A stretch of 40,352 nt of DNA from CAZFLY01 sp964519995 (GTDB lineage: Bacteria > Planctomycetota > Phycisphaerae > Sedimentisphaerales > Anaerobacaceae), in contig CAZFLY010000022.1 in assembly GCA_964519995.1 (NCBI GenBank), forward strand, positions 1-40,352, written 5' to 3'. Positions 23,584 through 32,591 of this stretch are shown piece by piece. The position numbers were made by a program, and so were the translations under genes. How positions within the stretch are numbered: position 1 is the first letter of the stretch; every line of letters starts with the position of its first letter. The notes beneath the pieces are model-generated. The model saw only the letters and a program-made list of their open reading frames with translations, was not told the DNA's origin and searched no databases.

Positions 23584-25518
23584 TTACACTTTTTCCGGTG
23601 CGTGCTCAAGTTCCTCTCCATAGCGAACGAGTCTGGCGCTGTTGAAAACAACAACCAGCGAACCTACAAAATGCAGAACGGCCGCATAGACCGCCGGCAA
23701 CCATGCTGCGGCTCCTGCCGTAATGCCGAGGATGATAAAGAGAATTCCAAAACCAAGATTCTGATATATAACTCTTCCGGTCTTACGGGAAAGTCTGACT
23801 AAAAATGGCAGCCTCTTCAGGTCATCGCTCATCAGCGCAATCGAAGCAGAGTTTATTGCCACATCGCTTCCAGCAGCACCCATGGCAATGCCAAGATCAC
23901 CCGCCGCCAACGCCGGCGCGTCATTTATGCCGTCACCGATTACTACAACAGTATGTCCGTCCTTTTTAATTTGTTCGACAATGGACAGCTTATCTTGTGG
24001 CAGACAATGAGCTTTGTAGTCCGTGCAGCCCAACTCGGCAGCTACACGGCTAGCTACCTCACTGCGGTCGCCGGTCAACATCGTCACTCTCTTTACACCG
24101 ATATCCATCAGCTCCTTCACTGCCTGTTGTGCTTCCGGCCTGGTCTTATCCTGCAAACCTATCCAGCCGATGCACTTTGAATCCTTGGCAACGTATAGAG
24201 TACTAAAACCCTGCTCTTCGTGCAGACCCGGGTCGGGGATATTGCTTATATCAACGTTGTTCTCCTTAAGAAATGTGTCACGACCGACAATAATACGTGC
24301 CGAATCAACCACAGTAGTGACACCTTTGCCAGGCACCTCCTGGAAATCGTGGGACTCAGGCAACGACAGTTTTGCTTCTTTGGCCACCTCTAATAGCGCC
24401 CTTGCGGCTGGGTGCTTACTCATCTGCTCAGCAGAAGCGGTAACCGACAATAATTCAGCAGGCTCAATACCATCGGCGGGTGTCAGCTTGGTAACATATA
24501 GCCGACCTGTTGTAACCGTGCCTGTTTTATCAAAAACCATCGCTGTTATTTTGCCCGCAATCTCAAGGTCGGCAACGTTCTTTACCAAGACTCCAAGCCG
24601 AGCGGAAGCAGAAATAGCTGCTACCATTGCGGTCGGCGTTGCCAAAATCAATGCGCAGGGACACGATACTACCAATATTGTAATCGCCCTGCTTATTTCG
24701 CCGGTGAAGAATAGAACAATTCCCGCTATCATCAGCACCGTTGGCGTGTACCATTTCACGTACCGGTCAATAATCCGCATAATGGGTATCTTGGTCTGCT
24801 CAGCCTGCATAATCAATGACTGTACCTTGCCGAGAGTTGTATCCTTGCCAGCCTTGATCACCTTTATGTCTAAGGCGCCAGTGAGATTGTTTGTCCCTGC
24901 AAAGACCTGCATTCCCGGCACTTTGTCAACCGGCAGCGATTCGCCTGTTATTGTTGCCTCGTTGACTGAGCTGAGCCCTTTTGCGACCTCACCATCAGCG
25001 GGTATGTTGTCGCCAGGACGCACACGAATTAGGTCGCCCGGTTTTAAGCCGTTTACTTTTACCTCTCTCTCACTTCCATTAGAATCGATGACGTTTGCCT
25101 TTATAGGTGTTAGCTTAATGAGCGATTCGATCGAAGCCCGCGCCCCTAATGCGGTACGTGTCTCAATAAGCTCGCTCAATAGCATGAAAAATCCAACAAC
25201 TCCCGCGGTGACGTAGTCTTGTGTAGCAAAAGAAGCGCTTATCGCCAATGCCGCCAACTCATCCATGTGTGATTCATGCCTTAATAGACTCCTGACGGCA
25301 TTTGCGACGATCGGTGCGCCTAATAGAATCGCACCCACCAACGCAAAAAATTCTGTGTTGAAGCTATCCGAGCCATAGATGAATTTGGAGACTCCGCTGT
25401 TTATCAAGAGAGTCCCACCGGCCAGTGTCCCCAGCAAAGCAATACTGACACGAATCTGCTTGCCGCGTGTGTGCTCAACGGCAAGATCATCTTTCAAATG
25501 TAAATGTTCGTGAGCCAT
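23584..25518 (-). CDS. P1B-type heavy-metal-translocating ATPase
   Basis: Membrane ATPase that exports a transition metal ion, 644 aa. Motifs: TGES (actuator, TITGESLPVDK), CPC metal-binding segment in TM (SCPCALILATPTAM), phosphorylation site DKTGTVTTG, SKHPAA (the P1B HP motif), GDGINDAP hinge. The last membrane segment carries VLHFVGSLVVVFNSARLVRYG. There is no N-terminal HMA domain, only a short His-containing start (MAHEHLHLKDD). CPC plus NSARL favours Zn/Cd or a related divalent metal, but this is not decisive. The gene lies 17 bases after the third SPFH gene and is the last of that operon. The 110 bases downstream contain an imperfect inverted repeat (23489-23579). Confidence 0.95.
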   Translation of the reverse strand: MAHEHLHLKDDLAVEHTRGKQIRVSIALLGTLAGGTLLINSGVSKFIYGSDSFNTEFFALVGAILLGAPIVANAVRSLLRHESHMDELAALAISASFATQDYVTAGVVGFFMLLSELIETRTALGARASIESLIKLTPIKANVIDSNGSEREVKVNGLKPGDLIRVRPGDNIPADGEVAKGLSSVNEATITGESLPVDKVPGMQVFAGTNNLTGALDIKVIKAGKDTTLGKVQSLIMQAEQTKIPIMRIIDRYVKWYTPTVLMIAGIVLFFTGEISRAITILVVSCPCALILATPTAMVAAISASARLGVLVKNVADLEIAGKITAMVFDKTGTVTTGRLYVTKLTPADGIEPAELLSVTASAEQMSKHPAARALLEVAKEAKLSLPESHDFQEVPGKGVTTVVDSARIIVGRDTFLKENNVDISNIPDPGLHEEQGFSTLYVAKDSKCIGWIGLQDKTRPEAQQAVKELMDIGVKRVTMLTGDRSEVASRVAAELGCTDYKAHCLPQDKLSIVEQIKKDGHTVVVIGDGINDAPALAAGDLGIAMGAAGSDVAINSASIALMSDDLKRLPFLVRLSRKTGRVIYQNLGFGILFIILGITAGAAAWLPAVYAAVLHFVGSLVVVFNSARLVRYGEELEHAPEKV

Positions 25519-25535
25519 GACTTCTTATTTTACCG

Positions 25536-26843
25536 CTATTGTCCAGTTTGTTCCGAAGGTTGACTCGACTTCGGCTTCAGTGACGGATCCCTATTGATCA
25601 TGATTCGCAGTTCTTTACCTGCCGCTCCCTCAGTTGGCTGGATTACAAATTTCTCATCGGCGTTGATCAGGACAAATTCTATGGTGTCCTGATAGATTTT
25701 TTGAATAACGAGCTCTGGGCGTTTACGGTATTCCGGCAATAATTGTTGCAGGTATTCAGCGTTGGCCTTGGTTGTTTCAACAACTTGCGTTCGATAAGCT
25801 CGTGCCTCTGCGATTCTTTCTTGGGCCGAGCCTGCCAATTGCAACCAGAGATACTCCCTTTTTTCCTCAGTGATACTTTTGTCCTTTAGTGTCGCAAGCA
25901 GCCGTTCGGCAACCGGCCCACCTGCTTCATTGAGTGTGTTCTCAGCAGAAGTTTTGGCTTCGCTTATCGCCTTTTGACTTTCCTGGCTTGCCCTAATCGA
26001 GGCCAGAAATGCCTCATCAACTTGTCGTGGCCACGTTATGTCGGTTAGATATACCGACACGACTTTTATGCCGCTTTCTATACTATCAAGTTCCTGCTGA
26101 ACCAGCCGTTTCACATGCCTGGGTATCGTATCCTTGCTCTTGATTGCTTCGTCAATTGTATAATTAACTAATGCTGTTACGACCGCTTCCTCGAAAACGT
26201 TCTGCAGAAGGGGTTTTATGCTGTCGGTTATGACGTCAAAGTAAATTTGACCCGGTTTTATTTCATTGACGTAAACATTCTTGAAGAACACCTCGATGTC
26301 ATCAATCTTGTAGGTTAGCTGCCATTTGGAATGAACGATATTATAATCACTGCCATCCGACCCCAAAATCTCATCACTCCGTCTTGTCGTGCGAGTTAGA
26401 CTGTAACCTTCTCTTGTCGGGTCCAGTTTTTCAGCCACACGAGGTTTCCTCTTGGGATCTTCGCCGAGGATCTCATCCTTTGTCTGGTAGTACCAGAGTG
26501 AGTTAACAGCTAAATTTACCTTTTTCTCTACCGGGATTTTTACTACTTCGTCTATCGGATATGGAAAAACCCAGTGGGCGCCTGGACCAAGCACTCTTTC
26601 CTCAGTTACTCCTCGAATTTTGCCGAACCGTAAGACCAACGCCTTTTCATCAGGACCCACTGTCCTGAAGCCCGATGCGAGAAAAGCGATAACTAATATA
26701 ATCATGATTACCTTCAGGATCATGAAGCTAAAACGAAGCGCATCAGACAGTGACTTGCCCGCAGCATCAAATTCATCTCTTTTTAGCTGCTGTGCTGCCC
26801 CAGTCTTTTGGTCCTCGTTGTCTTTTTTGCTTTGTTCTGTCAT
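25536..26843 (-). CDS. SPFH/Band 7 membrane protein, HflK-like (third in operon)
   Basis: A 435-aa protein. A membrane segment (about 40-58, FMILKVIMIILVIAFLASGF) precedes the SPFH domain (RTVGPDEKALVLRFGKIRG; GPGAHWVFPYPIDEVVKIP), followed by a helical, charged region typical of prohibitin-like proteins (RASQESQKAISEAKTSAENT; AQERIAEARAYRTQVVETTK). The N-terminus is acidic and cytosolic. An insertion (about residues 118-165, LWYYQTKDEILGEDPKRKPR...) interrupts the SPFH fold relative to classic HflK. HflK/HflC homologues form membrane cages that regulate FtsH or membrane domains. It follows the HflC-like gene by nine bases. Confidence 0.88.
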   Translation of the reverse strand: MTEQSKKDNEDQKTGAAQQLKRDEFDAAGKSLSDALRFSFMILKVIMIILVIAFLASGFRTVGPDEKALVLRFGKIRGVTEERVLGPGAHWVFPYPIDEVVKIPVEKKVNLAVNSLWYYQTKDEILGEDPKRKPRVAEKLDPTREGYSLTRTTRRSDEILGSDGSDYNIVHSKWQLTYKIDDIEVFFKNVYVNEIKPGQIYFDVITDSIKPLLQNVFEEAVVTALVNYTIDEAIKSKDTIPRHVKRLVQQELDSIESGIKVVSVYLTDITWPRQVDEAFLASIRASQESQKAISEAKTSAENTLNEAGGPVAERLLATLKDKSITEEKREYLWLQLAGSAQERIAEARAYRTQVVETTKANAEYLQQLLPEYRKRPELVIQKIYQDTIEFVLINADEKFVIQPTEGAAGKELRIMINRDPSLKPKSSQPSEQTGQ

Positions 26844-26852
26844 ACAGTTCGC

Positions 26853-27746
26853 CTATTTGCCCGATTCAAGAGCTGGAACTTCCTTTAATAGAATAAAAGG
26901 CTCTGAATCAGCCGGTATTACAATCGTTGATCTTTCCTTTAGAATCTTCTTTAGCGCATCGGTGTTTCGCAGGAATATTGCCAGCTTAGGGTCTTCTTCG
27001 AGCATTTTAAAGTATTTTGCAGCTTCAGCATCTCCCTGGCCGCGTATCGCCTTTGCCCTTGCTTCTGCAGCAGCGAGTAGCTCGGTCTTTTTCGACTCAG
27101 CGTCTGTCCGAATCTTCGTTGCCTGGGCATTTCCTTCGGCGATTGTGGTCTCGGTTCGGCGTTTTCTTTCCGCCCTCATCCTGTCAAAAACGTCCTTGGT
27201 GACATCTTCGCTGACCTTTAGCTGCTTTATGCCAAGTGTTTTTATCTCGATACCGTATTCCGCCCTGACCGGTTCCCTCAGGTCGGCAAGCATCTCCGCC
27301 TGAATTTGTTCAAATCTTATCTTGTTTGGATCGCTGTTCACAAACTCGGCAAAAGCGTGCTGACCTATCACTCTGTTTTGTGTGTCGCTTATTTGGCTAA
27401 TCAATTTGCTCTCTGCCTTGGGGACGGTTCCAACGGCGTTCAAAAATTCCAGAGGATCAGCAATCCGCCAAATTACGTAAGTATTTACGATGATTGGCAC
27501 AGCTCCTTTTGTTGTCGTTTCGGTAAGATCACCTTCAAAAACTCTCATCCTCGCGTCGAACTTGTGAACCTGCTCGATTGGAGTCGGCCATTTGAAGTAC
27601 AAGCCGGGTTTTGTAACTTCACGAACAGGTTTGCCAAATCGTGTCACGAAGGCAGATTCTGTCTCTCTGACCTGGAACGCAACAAGGTACAAGCCCATGA
27701 CAATGAAAATAAGAACGATGAGTATAGGAACAGCTATGTTTCTCAT
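26853..27746 (-). CDS. hflC: HflC-like SPFH protein
   Basis: A 297-aa protein with an N-terminal membrane anchor (about 4-22), then the SPFH domain (VRETESAFVTRFGKPVREVT; PGLYFKWPTPIEQVHKFDAR) and the coiled-coil C-terminal half (RMRAERKRRTETTIAEGNAQ; AEARAKAIRGQGDAEAAKYF). The tail (TDALKKILKERSTIVIPADS) matches HflC. The ATG (27744-27746) overlaps the stop of the upstream large SPFH gene in the form ATGA, so the two are translationally coupled. HflC partners with HflK to modulate the FtsH protease in E. coli. Here it is one of three consecutive SPFH genes. Confidence 0.92.
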   Translation of the reverse strand: MRNIAVPILIVLIFIVMGLYLVAFQVRETESAFVTRFGKPVREVTKPGLYFKWPTPIEQVHKFDARMRVFEGDLTETTTKGAVPIIVNTYVIWRIADPLEFLNAVGTVPKAESKLISQISDTQNRVIGQHAFAEFVNSDPNKIRFEQIQAEMLADLREPVRAEYGIEIKTLGIKQLKVSEDVTKDVFDRMRAERKRRTETTIAEGNAQATKIRTDAESKKTELLAAAEARAKAIRGQGDAEAAKYFKMLEEDPKLAIFLRNTDALKKILKERSTIVIPADSEPFILLKEVPALESGK

Positions 27747-29821
27747 TTTTTGCTACTCTCCTCTAAGCCAGTTATGTCATATAGACTTGGCGTTAGTTTT
27801 TCTTGGACATCAATAATGAAAACTTGCATATCATTTTGGTCGGCAACTACGACGTACTTCCTTGTTTTTTCAAGACCCTGTTCGAGGGCTTGAAGCCTTT
27901 GCTCGCGTTTGTAAATTTGCTTAGCAGCTTTATAAGCCTGGAGTTGACCGGCAAAGCGTCGCCCGGTTGCCTCAGCAAGTACAGCTTTTTCGAAAGCGTA
28001 ACTCTGTGATTCTCTGAGAGTTTTGAAGATATCGCCGCTGGCACCGGCAAAGGCCGTATCCAACCGCCCTGCAAGCTGTGTCACGTCCGCTTGGTTTTCT
28101 CTGTCTTTGACCTGTTGATACTCCGCTGCAAGGTTATAAAGTTCATCGGCTTTCTGTATAGAGCCAGCCAGTGTACTCAGGCTCTTGTTTCGCTCCGCGT
28201 GGGCTTCAAGGATCGAGGCCTGTTTCTTTTGAACCGCCCCAATGACTGCCTGATAGTCGGTCGCGATCTCAGGCGGTGGATGAATTCCCTGCAATCCCAA
28301 AAACACCAGCTCGATACCAAGTCCCGCTTTATCCGCCGCCTCTTGGATTCTTTGTGTTAGAACATGTTTGGCTCTTGTTCTACCTGCTCCGAGCAGGCTT
28401 TCTTTTAGCGTTTCTCTTCCCTGCCCTGCCTCGTCAGCCTCTACCTGAGCACTGGCTGCGAATTTGGCAAGTTCGTGATAGCAAATTGCTTCCAGCAATT
28501 TTGCCGGTTCGCTCTGATTGTATACGTAAGCGTATAGGTCTTTTATACGGTACTGAACAGGAATGTTTGCCTTGACAAGGCTTACCGGCACCGCTCCCTC
28601 AGATAATTCCTCTCCGGTGTACTGAGTGGCCATGAGCACACTGTGTTCCTGTTCGTAATGTTCTTTGCCCCATAAAAGCTGTCGTTCCCGAACCACCTCG
28701 CCTGTTTTTGGGTCTTTTTTAGGAACATAGCCAATATACAGTTCCATGATCTGCTTGGTGGGATACTTGTAGGTGATGTCAATAGGCCAAGGCCACTTGA
28801 ACGCCAGCCCTGGCCCAATGTGTCTGACGTGACCTGCATTGTCAAGAGGATTTCCGAAATGCTCGATTATCGCCTCTTCGTTTGGGGCCACTACAACAAC
28901 GCAGCTTAAAAGATAAAGCGTTACTGCGGCAAACAGAACTAAGGATACTATAGCCTTCTCAAGCAACTTGTAAAACCAGGTCTGTGAGACTTTAAATCCA
29001 AACTGATAGTCTATAGCACTTGCGGCGCTGCGGAATACTCCTCCAGGCTCGTTTATGATTCCGAGAAGCCGACTGTCGAAAGCAGTTCTGGCGTATTGAT
29101 CGCTGAGTCTTGGACGGTATATGTCAAAAACGACGTTTAACGCAGTTTCAATTCCCAAAACAACAAGAAGAATCGGTACGACAAAGGCAAGCACATCAAC
29201 GACAATAAATATCTGAAATTGTGACAATGCCAGCCCTATGGCCAGGGCAAAACAAATGACAGCTACGCTGAGAAAGAAACTCCCTCCTGCTCTTAACGGT
29301 CTCCATTGTGGCTGCGCCGAGATACCTGTGGCATAGCGAGACATCAGAAAGCTGACGAATGCAATGGCAGTCATCGAAATTGCGCAAAGCAGTGGCTGTT
29401 GTGTCTGCCCCTGGACTATTTTCTCGGTGCCTTTGAGCAAATACAGGCCAATAAATAGCTGACAGGCAGCGATTAGTGCTGAGAATATTGGAAGAAACCA
29501 CTTCTCAAATATTTCAAGCCGGCGTTGGGCAGCCGCAAATAAAGTCGCATGCTCGCCTTTGGCCTGAAAAATGGTGGCAGCATCTTTCTCTTTGGCCAGT
29601 TTGTGCATATCGAGCTTTTCCTGCTCGGCCAGCCCGCGTTGGTGAAACTGGATTGCTAAAACAAACCATATCAGTCCTGCGGAAAGAATCTGCCAGCTAA
29701 CTGCGGAAACCGCGAAGAAGCCGCTCCATCGGCCTATGAGAAAAGCTACACCGAAAAACAGCACGCTCAGAATCAGCGATGCCCAAGCTATGTATTCAGG
29801 TCGTTTAGACGATGTCGTCAT
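27743..29821 (-). CDS. Large HflK-like SPFH protein with multi-pass N-terminal domain
   Basis: A 692-aa protein, about twice classic HflK. Residues about 10-230 hold around six membrane segments (examples: WASLILSVLFFGVAFLIG, WFLPIFSALIAACQLFIGLY, GSFFLSVAVICFALAIGLAL). After a seventh segment (about 293-315) comes an SPFH domain (VVVVAPNEEAIIEHFGNPLD; GPGLAFKWPWPIDITYKYP), a helical segment (ELAKFAASAQVEADEAGQGR), and a coiled-coil C-terminus (ATGRRFAGQLQAYKAAKQIY). It is the first gene of the minus-strand operon with hflC, the third SPFH gene and the metal ATPase. The multi-pass domain is not part of standard HflK and may hold another partner. Transcription probably starts in 29822-30019. 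Confidence 0.88.
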   Translation of the reverse strand: MTTSSKRPEYIAWASLILSVLFFGVAFLIGRWSGFFAVSAVSWQILSAGLIWFVLAIQFHQRGLAEQEKLDMHKLAKEKDAATIFQAKGEHATLFAAAQRRLEIFEKWFLPIFSALIAACQLFIGLYLLKGTEKIVQGQTQQPLLCAISMTAIAFVSFLMSRYATGISAQPQWRPLRAGGSFFLSVAVICFALAIGLALSQFQIFIVVDVLAFVVPILLVVLGIETALNVVFDIYRPRLSDQYARTAFDSRLLGIINEPGGVFRSAASAIDYQFGFKVSQTWFYKLLEKAIVSLVLFAAVTLYLLSCVVVVAPNEEAIIEHFGNPLDNAGHVRHIGPGLAFKWPWPIDITYKYPTKQIMELYIGYVPKKDPKTGEVVRERQLLWGKEHYEQEHSVLMATQYTGEELSEGAVPVSLVKANIPVQYRIKDLYAYVYNQSEPAKLLEAICYHELAKFAASAQVEADEAGQGRETLKESLLGAGRTRAKHVLTQRIQEAADKAGLGIELVFLGLQGIHPPPEIATDYQAVIGAVQKKQASILEAHAERNKSLSTLAGSIQKADELYNLAAEYQQVKDRENQADVTQLAGRLDTAFAGASGDIFKTLRESQSYAFEKAVLAEATGRRFAGQLQAYKAAKQIYKREQRLQALEQGLEKTRKYVVVADQNDMQVFIIDVQEKLTPSLYDITGLEESSKK

Positions 29822-30019
29822 CTTCTATCTTCGCTCTTTGCCTCGAACAAATAACCTCGTTGGCAGTACTTAAGTGCATTGGCGCTTTACAAATTCGGAA
29901 TTCCCTAATATAACATCAAGTACCATTGTAGGGTAGAAGCAATTGTGGAAAAATTAGGACTTTACGCTGGGGCCTAATTCTGGCACATAACTTTTATGAC
30001 TACACATCGTTGGTAAATA

Positions 30020-30982
30020 ATGTATAAGCTGTTTACAATCGCTAAAAATACTTTCACCGAGACGATAAGACAACCCGTCTATGCAGTAATCCTCGCTGTT
30101 GCTATTTTTCTGTTCTTCATCAGTCCTTCATTGACAATGTACACGATGAGCGACGACAACAAGCTCCTGCGAGAGATAGGGTTATCTACGCTATTTCTAA
30201 GCAGCTTGTTCATAGCAATATTTGCCGCCTCCGGTACGGTGGCTGAGGAAATAGGCAATAAAACTATAACCACGGTGCTGAGCAAGCCGGTTCAACGTCC
30301 TATATTCGTCTTGGCGAAGTTCCTCGGTGTGGCTGCCGCAGTGGTTGTGGCCCATTACATATGTACTATCGCCCTGCTGATGGCCATTCGGCACGGCGTA
30401 CTCGAGTCGGTAAGGGAGACCCACGATTGGACCGTCATAAGCACTGCTGCCGTCGCAATCGTTGGAACGTTTTTACTAAGCGCTTTTTTCAACTATTTTT
30501 ATGACTGGAAATTCTCTTCGACGGCGATAACAGTGCTTAGCCTATTTGCTGCGGCGGCTATAGTTTTCCTAACCTTTATCGACCGGGACTGGAAATTTAA
30601 TCCCCAAAACAATGGAATAAACACTGTAGATTTGTATGGCTCACTATTGCTGCTTTTAGCGTCAATGATCATTGTAGCTTTGGCGGTTGCGCTTTCAGCG
30701 AGGTTCAATATTGTAGTGACGCTGGCTTGCTGCATCGGGATTTTTTTGCTTGGTCTGGTAAACGACTATGTTTTCGGCAGGTTCGCCGAAGCGAACATGT
30801 GGGCTAAGATAGGTAGATTTCTGATGCCGAATCTGCAGGTCTTCTGGATAAGTGATGCTATTTACGAAGGCAGCCAGGTTCCTCTCAAATATATCCTAAT
30901 CAGTGGTTTATATGCCTTGTCTTACACAGCCGCCATCCTTGCCCTTGCGGTTGCGCTATTCCAACGCAGGCAAGTTGGATAG
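30020..30982 (+). CDS. ABC-2 type transporter permease (solitary)
   Basis: A 320-aa integral membrane protein with about six segments (about 20-40, 55-75, 100-125, 145-165, 175-195, 205-235, 285-310). The motif ITTVLSKPVQRPIFVLAKFLG is the ABC-2 permease 't.lskPv.R...vlaK.lG' sequence, close to that in the permease at 20731-22227 (TVITKPVHR...GK.LG). No ATPase gene adjoins it: upstream is the divergent SPFH operon, downstream is a convergent GNAT gene. It may use the ATPase at 22220-23473 or one outside the window. The start is ATG 30020 with only a weak site (TTGGTAAATA). Confidence 0.85.
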   Translation: MYKLFTIAKNTFTETIRQPVYAVILAVAIFLFFISPSLTMYTMSDDNKLLREIGLSTLFLSSLFIAIFAASGTVAEEIGNKTITTVLSKPVQRPIFVLAKFLGVAAAVVVAHYICTIALLMAIRHGVLESVRETHDWTVISTAAVAIVGTFLLSAFFNYFYDWKFSSTAITVLSLFAAAAIVFLTFIDRDWKFNPQNNGINTVDLYGSLLLLLASMIIVALAVALSARFNIVVTLACCIGIFLLGLVNDYVFGRFAEANMWAKIGRFLMPNLQVFWISDAIYEGSQVPLKYILISGLYALSYTAAILALAVALFQRRQVG

Positions 30983-31007
30983 TTCCTTCTTGATTTGATC
31001 CGAGATA

Positions 31008-31034
31008 CGATTCACGCTTCACGAGATACGGTCT
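31008..31034. repeat. Copy of the dispersed CGAGATACG / CACGAGATACG repeat
   Basis: CCGAGATACGATTCACGC and CTTCACGAGATACGG match, in inverse orientation, the CGTATCTCGT/CGTGAAGCGTA block at 9416-9458. The repeat supplies the last codons and stop of the GNAT gene (Val-Ser-Arg-Glu-Ala-stop). Confidence 0.6.
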
Positions 31035-31476
31035 TTATAACTGCCACCTCGTCGCAGTTATCTTGCTTAGGGCACTTAGCGCAGTCGCTCCAGACCTTCA
31101 TTGGAAGAGTCTCTTTTGTAACCACCCTAAAGTTTAGTTTTTGGAAAAAATCCGGCTTCAATGTAAGCGCAAAAACTTGTGGTACTCCGAGCTGTTGGGC
31201 TTGTTCCAGAGCTGCTGCAACGAGCATTTTTCCGACGCCTTTATTTGTCTGGTTTTGATCAACTGCAAGTGACTTTATCTCCGCTAAGTCGGACCAGATA
31301 ATCTCCAGCGAGCAGCAGCCAACCACAACTCCGTCAAGCTCAGCCACAAGAAACATCTGCAAATTTTCATATATGTCAGCTACGGAGCGAAACAGCATCT
31401 GGTCCCGCTCAGCATAGGAACTTACCAGAGCATGAATAGCCTTGACATCCGAAGTTGTGGCACCGCGCACATTCAT
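31012..31476 (-). CDS. GNAT N-acetyltransferase, ArgA-like
   Basis: A 154-aa acetyl-CoA-dependent N-acetyltransferase. From ATG 31476 the protein starts MNVRGATTSDVKAIHALV; a TTG at 31512 is a poorer start. Visible motifs are VVVGCCSLEIIWSDLAEIKS, the acetyl-CoA loop NQTNKGVGKML, VFALTLKPDFFQKLNFRVV and the Cys cluster CAKCPKQDNC (about 137-146). This combination resembles stand-alone N-acetylglutamate synthases (short ArgA-type), which start arginine synthesis, rather than generic GNATs. The Cys cluster may bind metal. The last five residues (VSREA) are encoded by a dispersed repeat, so the original C-terminus may have been altered. About 107 bases separate it from the ATP-grasp gene. Its substrate is inferred. 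Confidence 0.85.
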   Translation of the reverse strand: MNVRGATTSDVKAIHALVSSYAERDQMLFRSVADIYENLQMFLVAELDGVVVGCCSLEIIWSDLAEIKSLAVDQNQTNKGVGKMLVAAALEQAQQLGVPQVFALTLKPDFFQKLNFRVVTKETLPMKVWSDCAKCPKQDNCDEVAVIKTVSREA

Positions 31477-31583
31477 GATTCGCAAGTATATCGAAAAGCA
31501 TCTATATAGCAAAAATGAAAATTATGCTTATCGGTCAAGACGTTATGTGCAATCTTATATCGAATCGTGCAGGTGCAATTCTT

Positions 31584-32591
31584 TTAAGCATACCGCCGCA
31601 GGGCCAGATTCAAAATACGCTCAATGAATTCCTCATACGAGATACCGGCCTTCTCTGCGGCCTCGGCTACTTCTTCGCCATAAGCAATATCTGGGTTAGG
31701 ATTGGCTTCCAGCACGACCAGCTTATTGTCCGGTGCCAGCCGCAGGTCTATTCGTCCGTAGTCCCTAATCTGCAAAACACGGTATACCCTTTTACATATA
31801 CGTTTAATATCCTCAACTATTGAAGGGGCAAGTTTCGCAAAGCCAAATTCCACATTCCATTTTGTGCGATATTCTTCGTTCCACTTTACTCGATAAGTCG
31901 CAAGAAGGGGTCCCTCGTTTGCATCGGCACTTAGAAAACACTCCCGGATTGGCAGAACAATCAACTTTTTGTTGCCCAGTATGCAGGCATAAATTTCCCG
32001 GCCTTCGATATATTCTTCGGCAATCGCGGGCTGTTCCCACCGTTCGTGAACAAACAGTGCTCGTTCCCTGAGGGCATCTTCGCTTGTTACCAGAGAGGCA
32101 TTGGAGATGCCCTCAGAGCTATCCTCTAATGCCGGTTTGACAACCATAGGGTAGCGAAGGTTCTTGGGTATACGCACTGTTCGGCCCGGAGGAAGGGACA
32201 CGAAGCCGGGAACACGGATTTTATGCAAGCCAAGCAGTTGTTTGCATAATCGTTTATCCCGGCACAGCATCAATCCCATAGGTCCCGCGCCGGTGAACGG
32301 AATGTCAATCATTTCAAGAAGGCTTGCGATGTTTTTGTCAAGTCGGCGATCTCCTCTGTATTCTTCAGTTAGGTTAAAAACTATATCGGGTCTATTTTCT
32401 GTGAGAGTTCCTACTATTGTTGAAATATCCTCTGCAGCGCCAAGAATTGAGACATTGTGTCGCAGAGCACGCACTGTTTCGACCACGTGGTATTCTGTAG
32501 TTGGTGTTTCAGGGATATCCGAGAAATCAGGATCATGTGACGGCATTGCTGTTGTATTAACCAGAACAGTGATGTTTAATCGTCGGCTCAT
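31584..32591 (-). CDS. ATP-grasp ligase, D-Ala-D-Ala ligase-like
   Basis: A 335-aa cytosolic carboxylate-amine ligase. The start is ATG 32591, overlapping the metallopeptidase stop as ATGA; a longer upstream reading lies inside the neighbour. D-Ala-D-Ala-ligase-type motifs are GPMGLMLCRDKRLCKQLL (N-domain), RYPMVVKPALEDSSEGI (ATP-grasp Lys and glycine-rich loop), AEEYIEGREIYACILGNK, and the metal-binding end RIDLRLAPDNKLVVLEANPNP. The C-terminus (EAAEKAGISYEEFIERIL) matches Ddl-type ligases. The substrate is not known. It lacks obvious features of a housekeeping Ddl and is coupled to a metallopeptidase gene, so joining of amino acids or small peptides is the likely reaction type. Confidence 0.9.
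   Translation of the reverse strand: MSRRLNITVLVNTTAMPSHDPDFSDIPETPTTEYHVVETVRALRHNVSILGAAEDISTIVGTLTENRPDIVFNLTEEYRGDRRLDKNIASLLEMIDIPFTGAGPMGLMLCRDKRLCKQLLGLHKIRVPGFVSLPPGRTVRIPKNLRYPMVVKPALEDSSEGISNASLVTSEDALRERALFVHERWEQPAIAEEYIEGREIYACILGNKKLIVLPIRECFLSADANEGPLLATYRVKWNEEYRTKWNVEFGFAKLAPSIVEDIKRICKRVYRVLQIRDYGRIDLRLAPDNKLVVLEANPNPDIAYGEEVAEAAEKAGISYEEFIERILNLALRRYA

Noticed and set aside
24023..25216. 397-codon plus-strand open frame
   Set aside because: Antisense to the P1B ATPase, which has all family motifs; the plus-strand frame is Ser/Thr/Pro-rich with no recognisable fold.
26620..27303. 227-codon plus-strand open frame
   Set aside because: Antisense to the two SPFH genes; Ser-rich translation without motifs.
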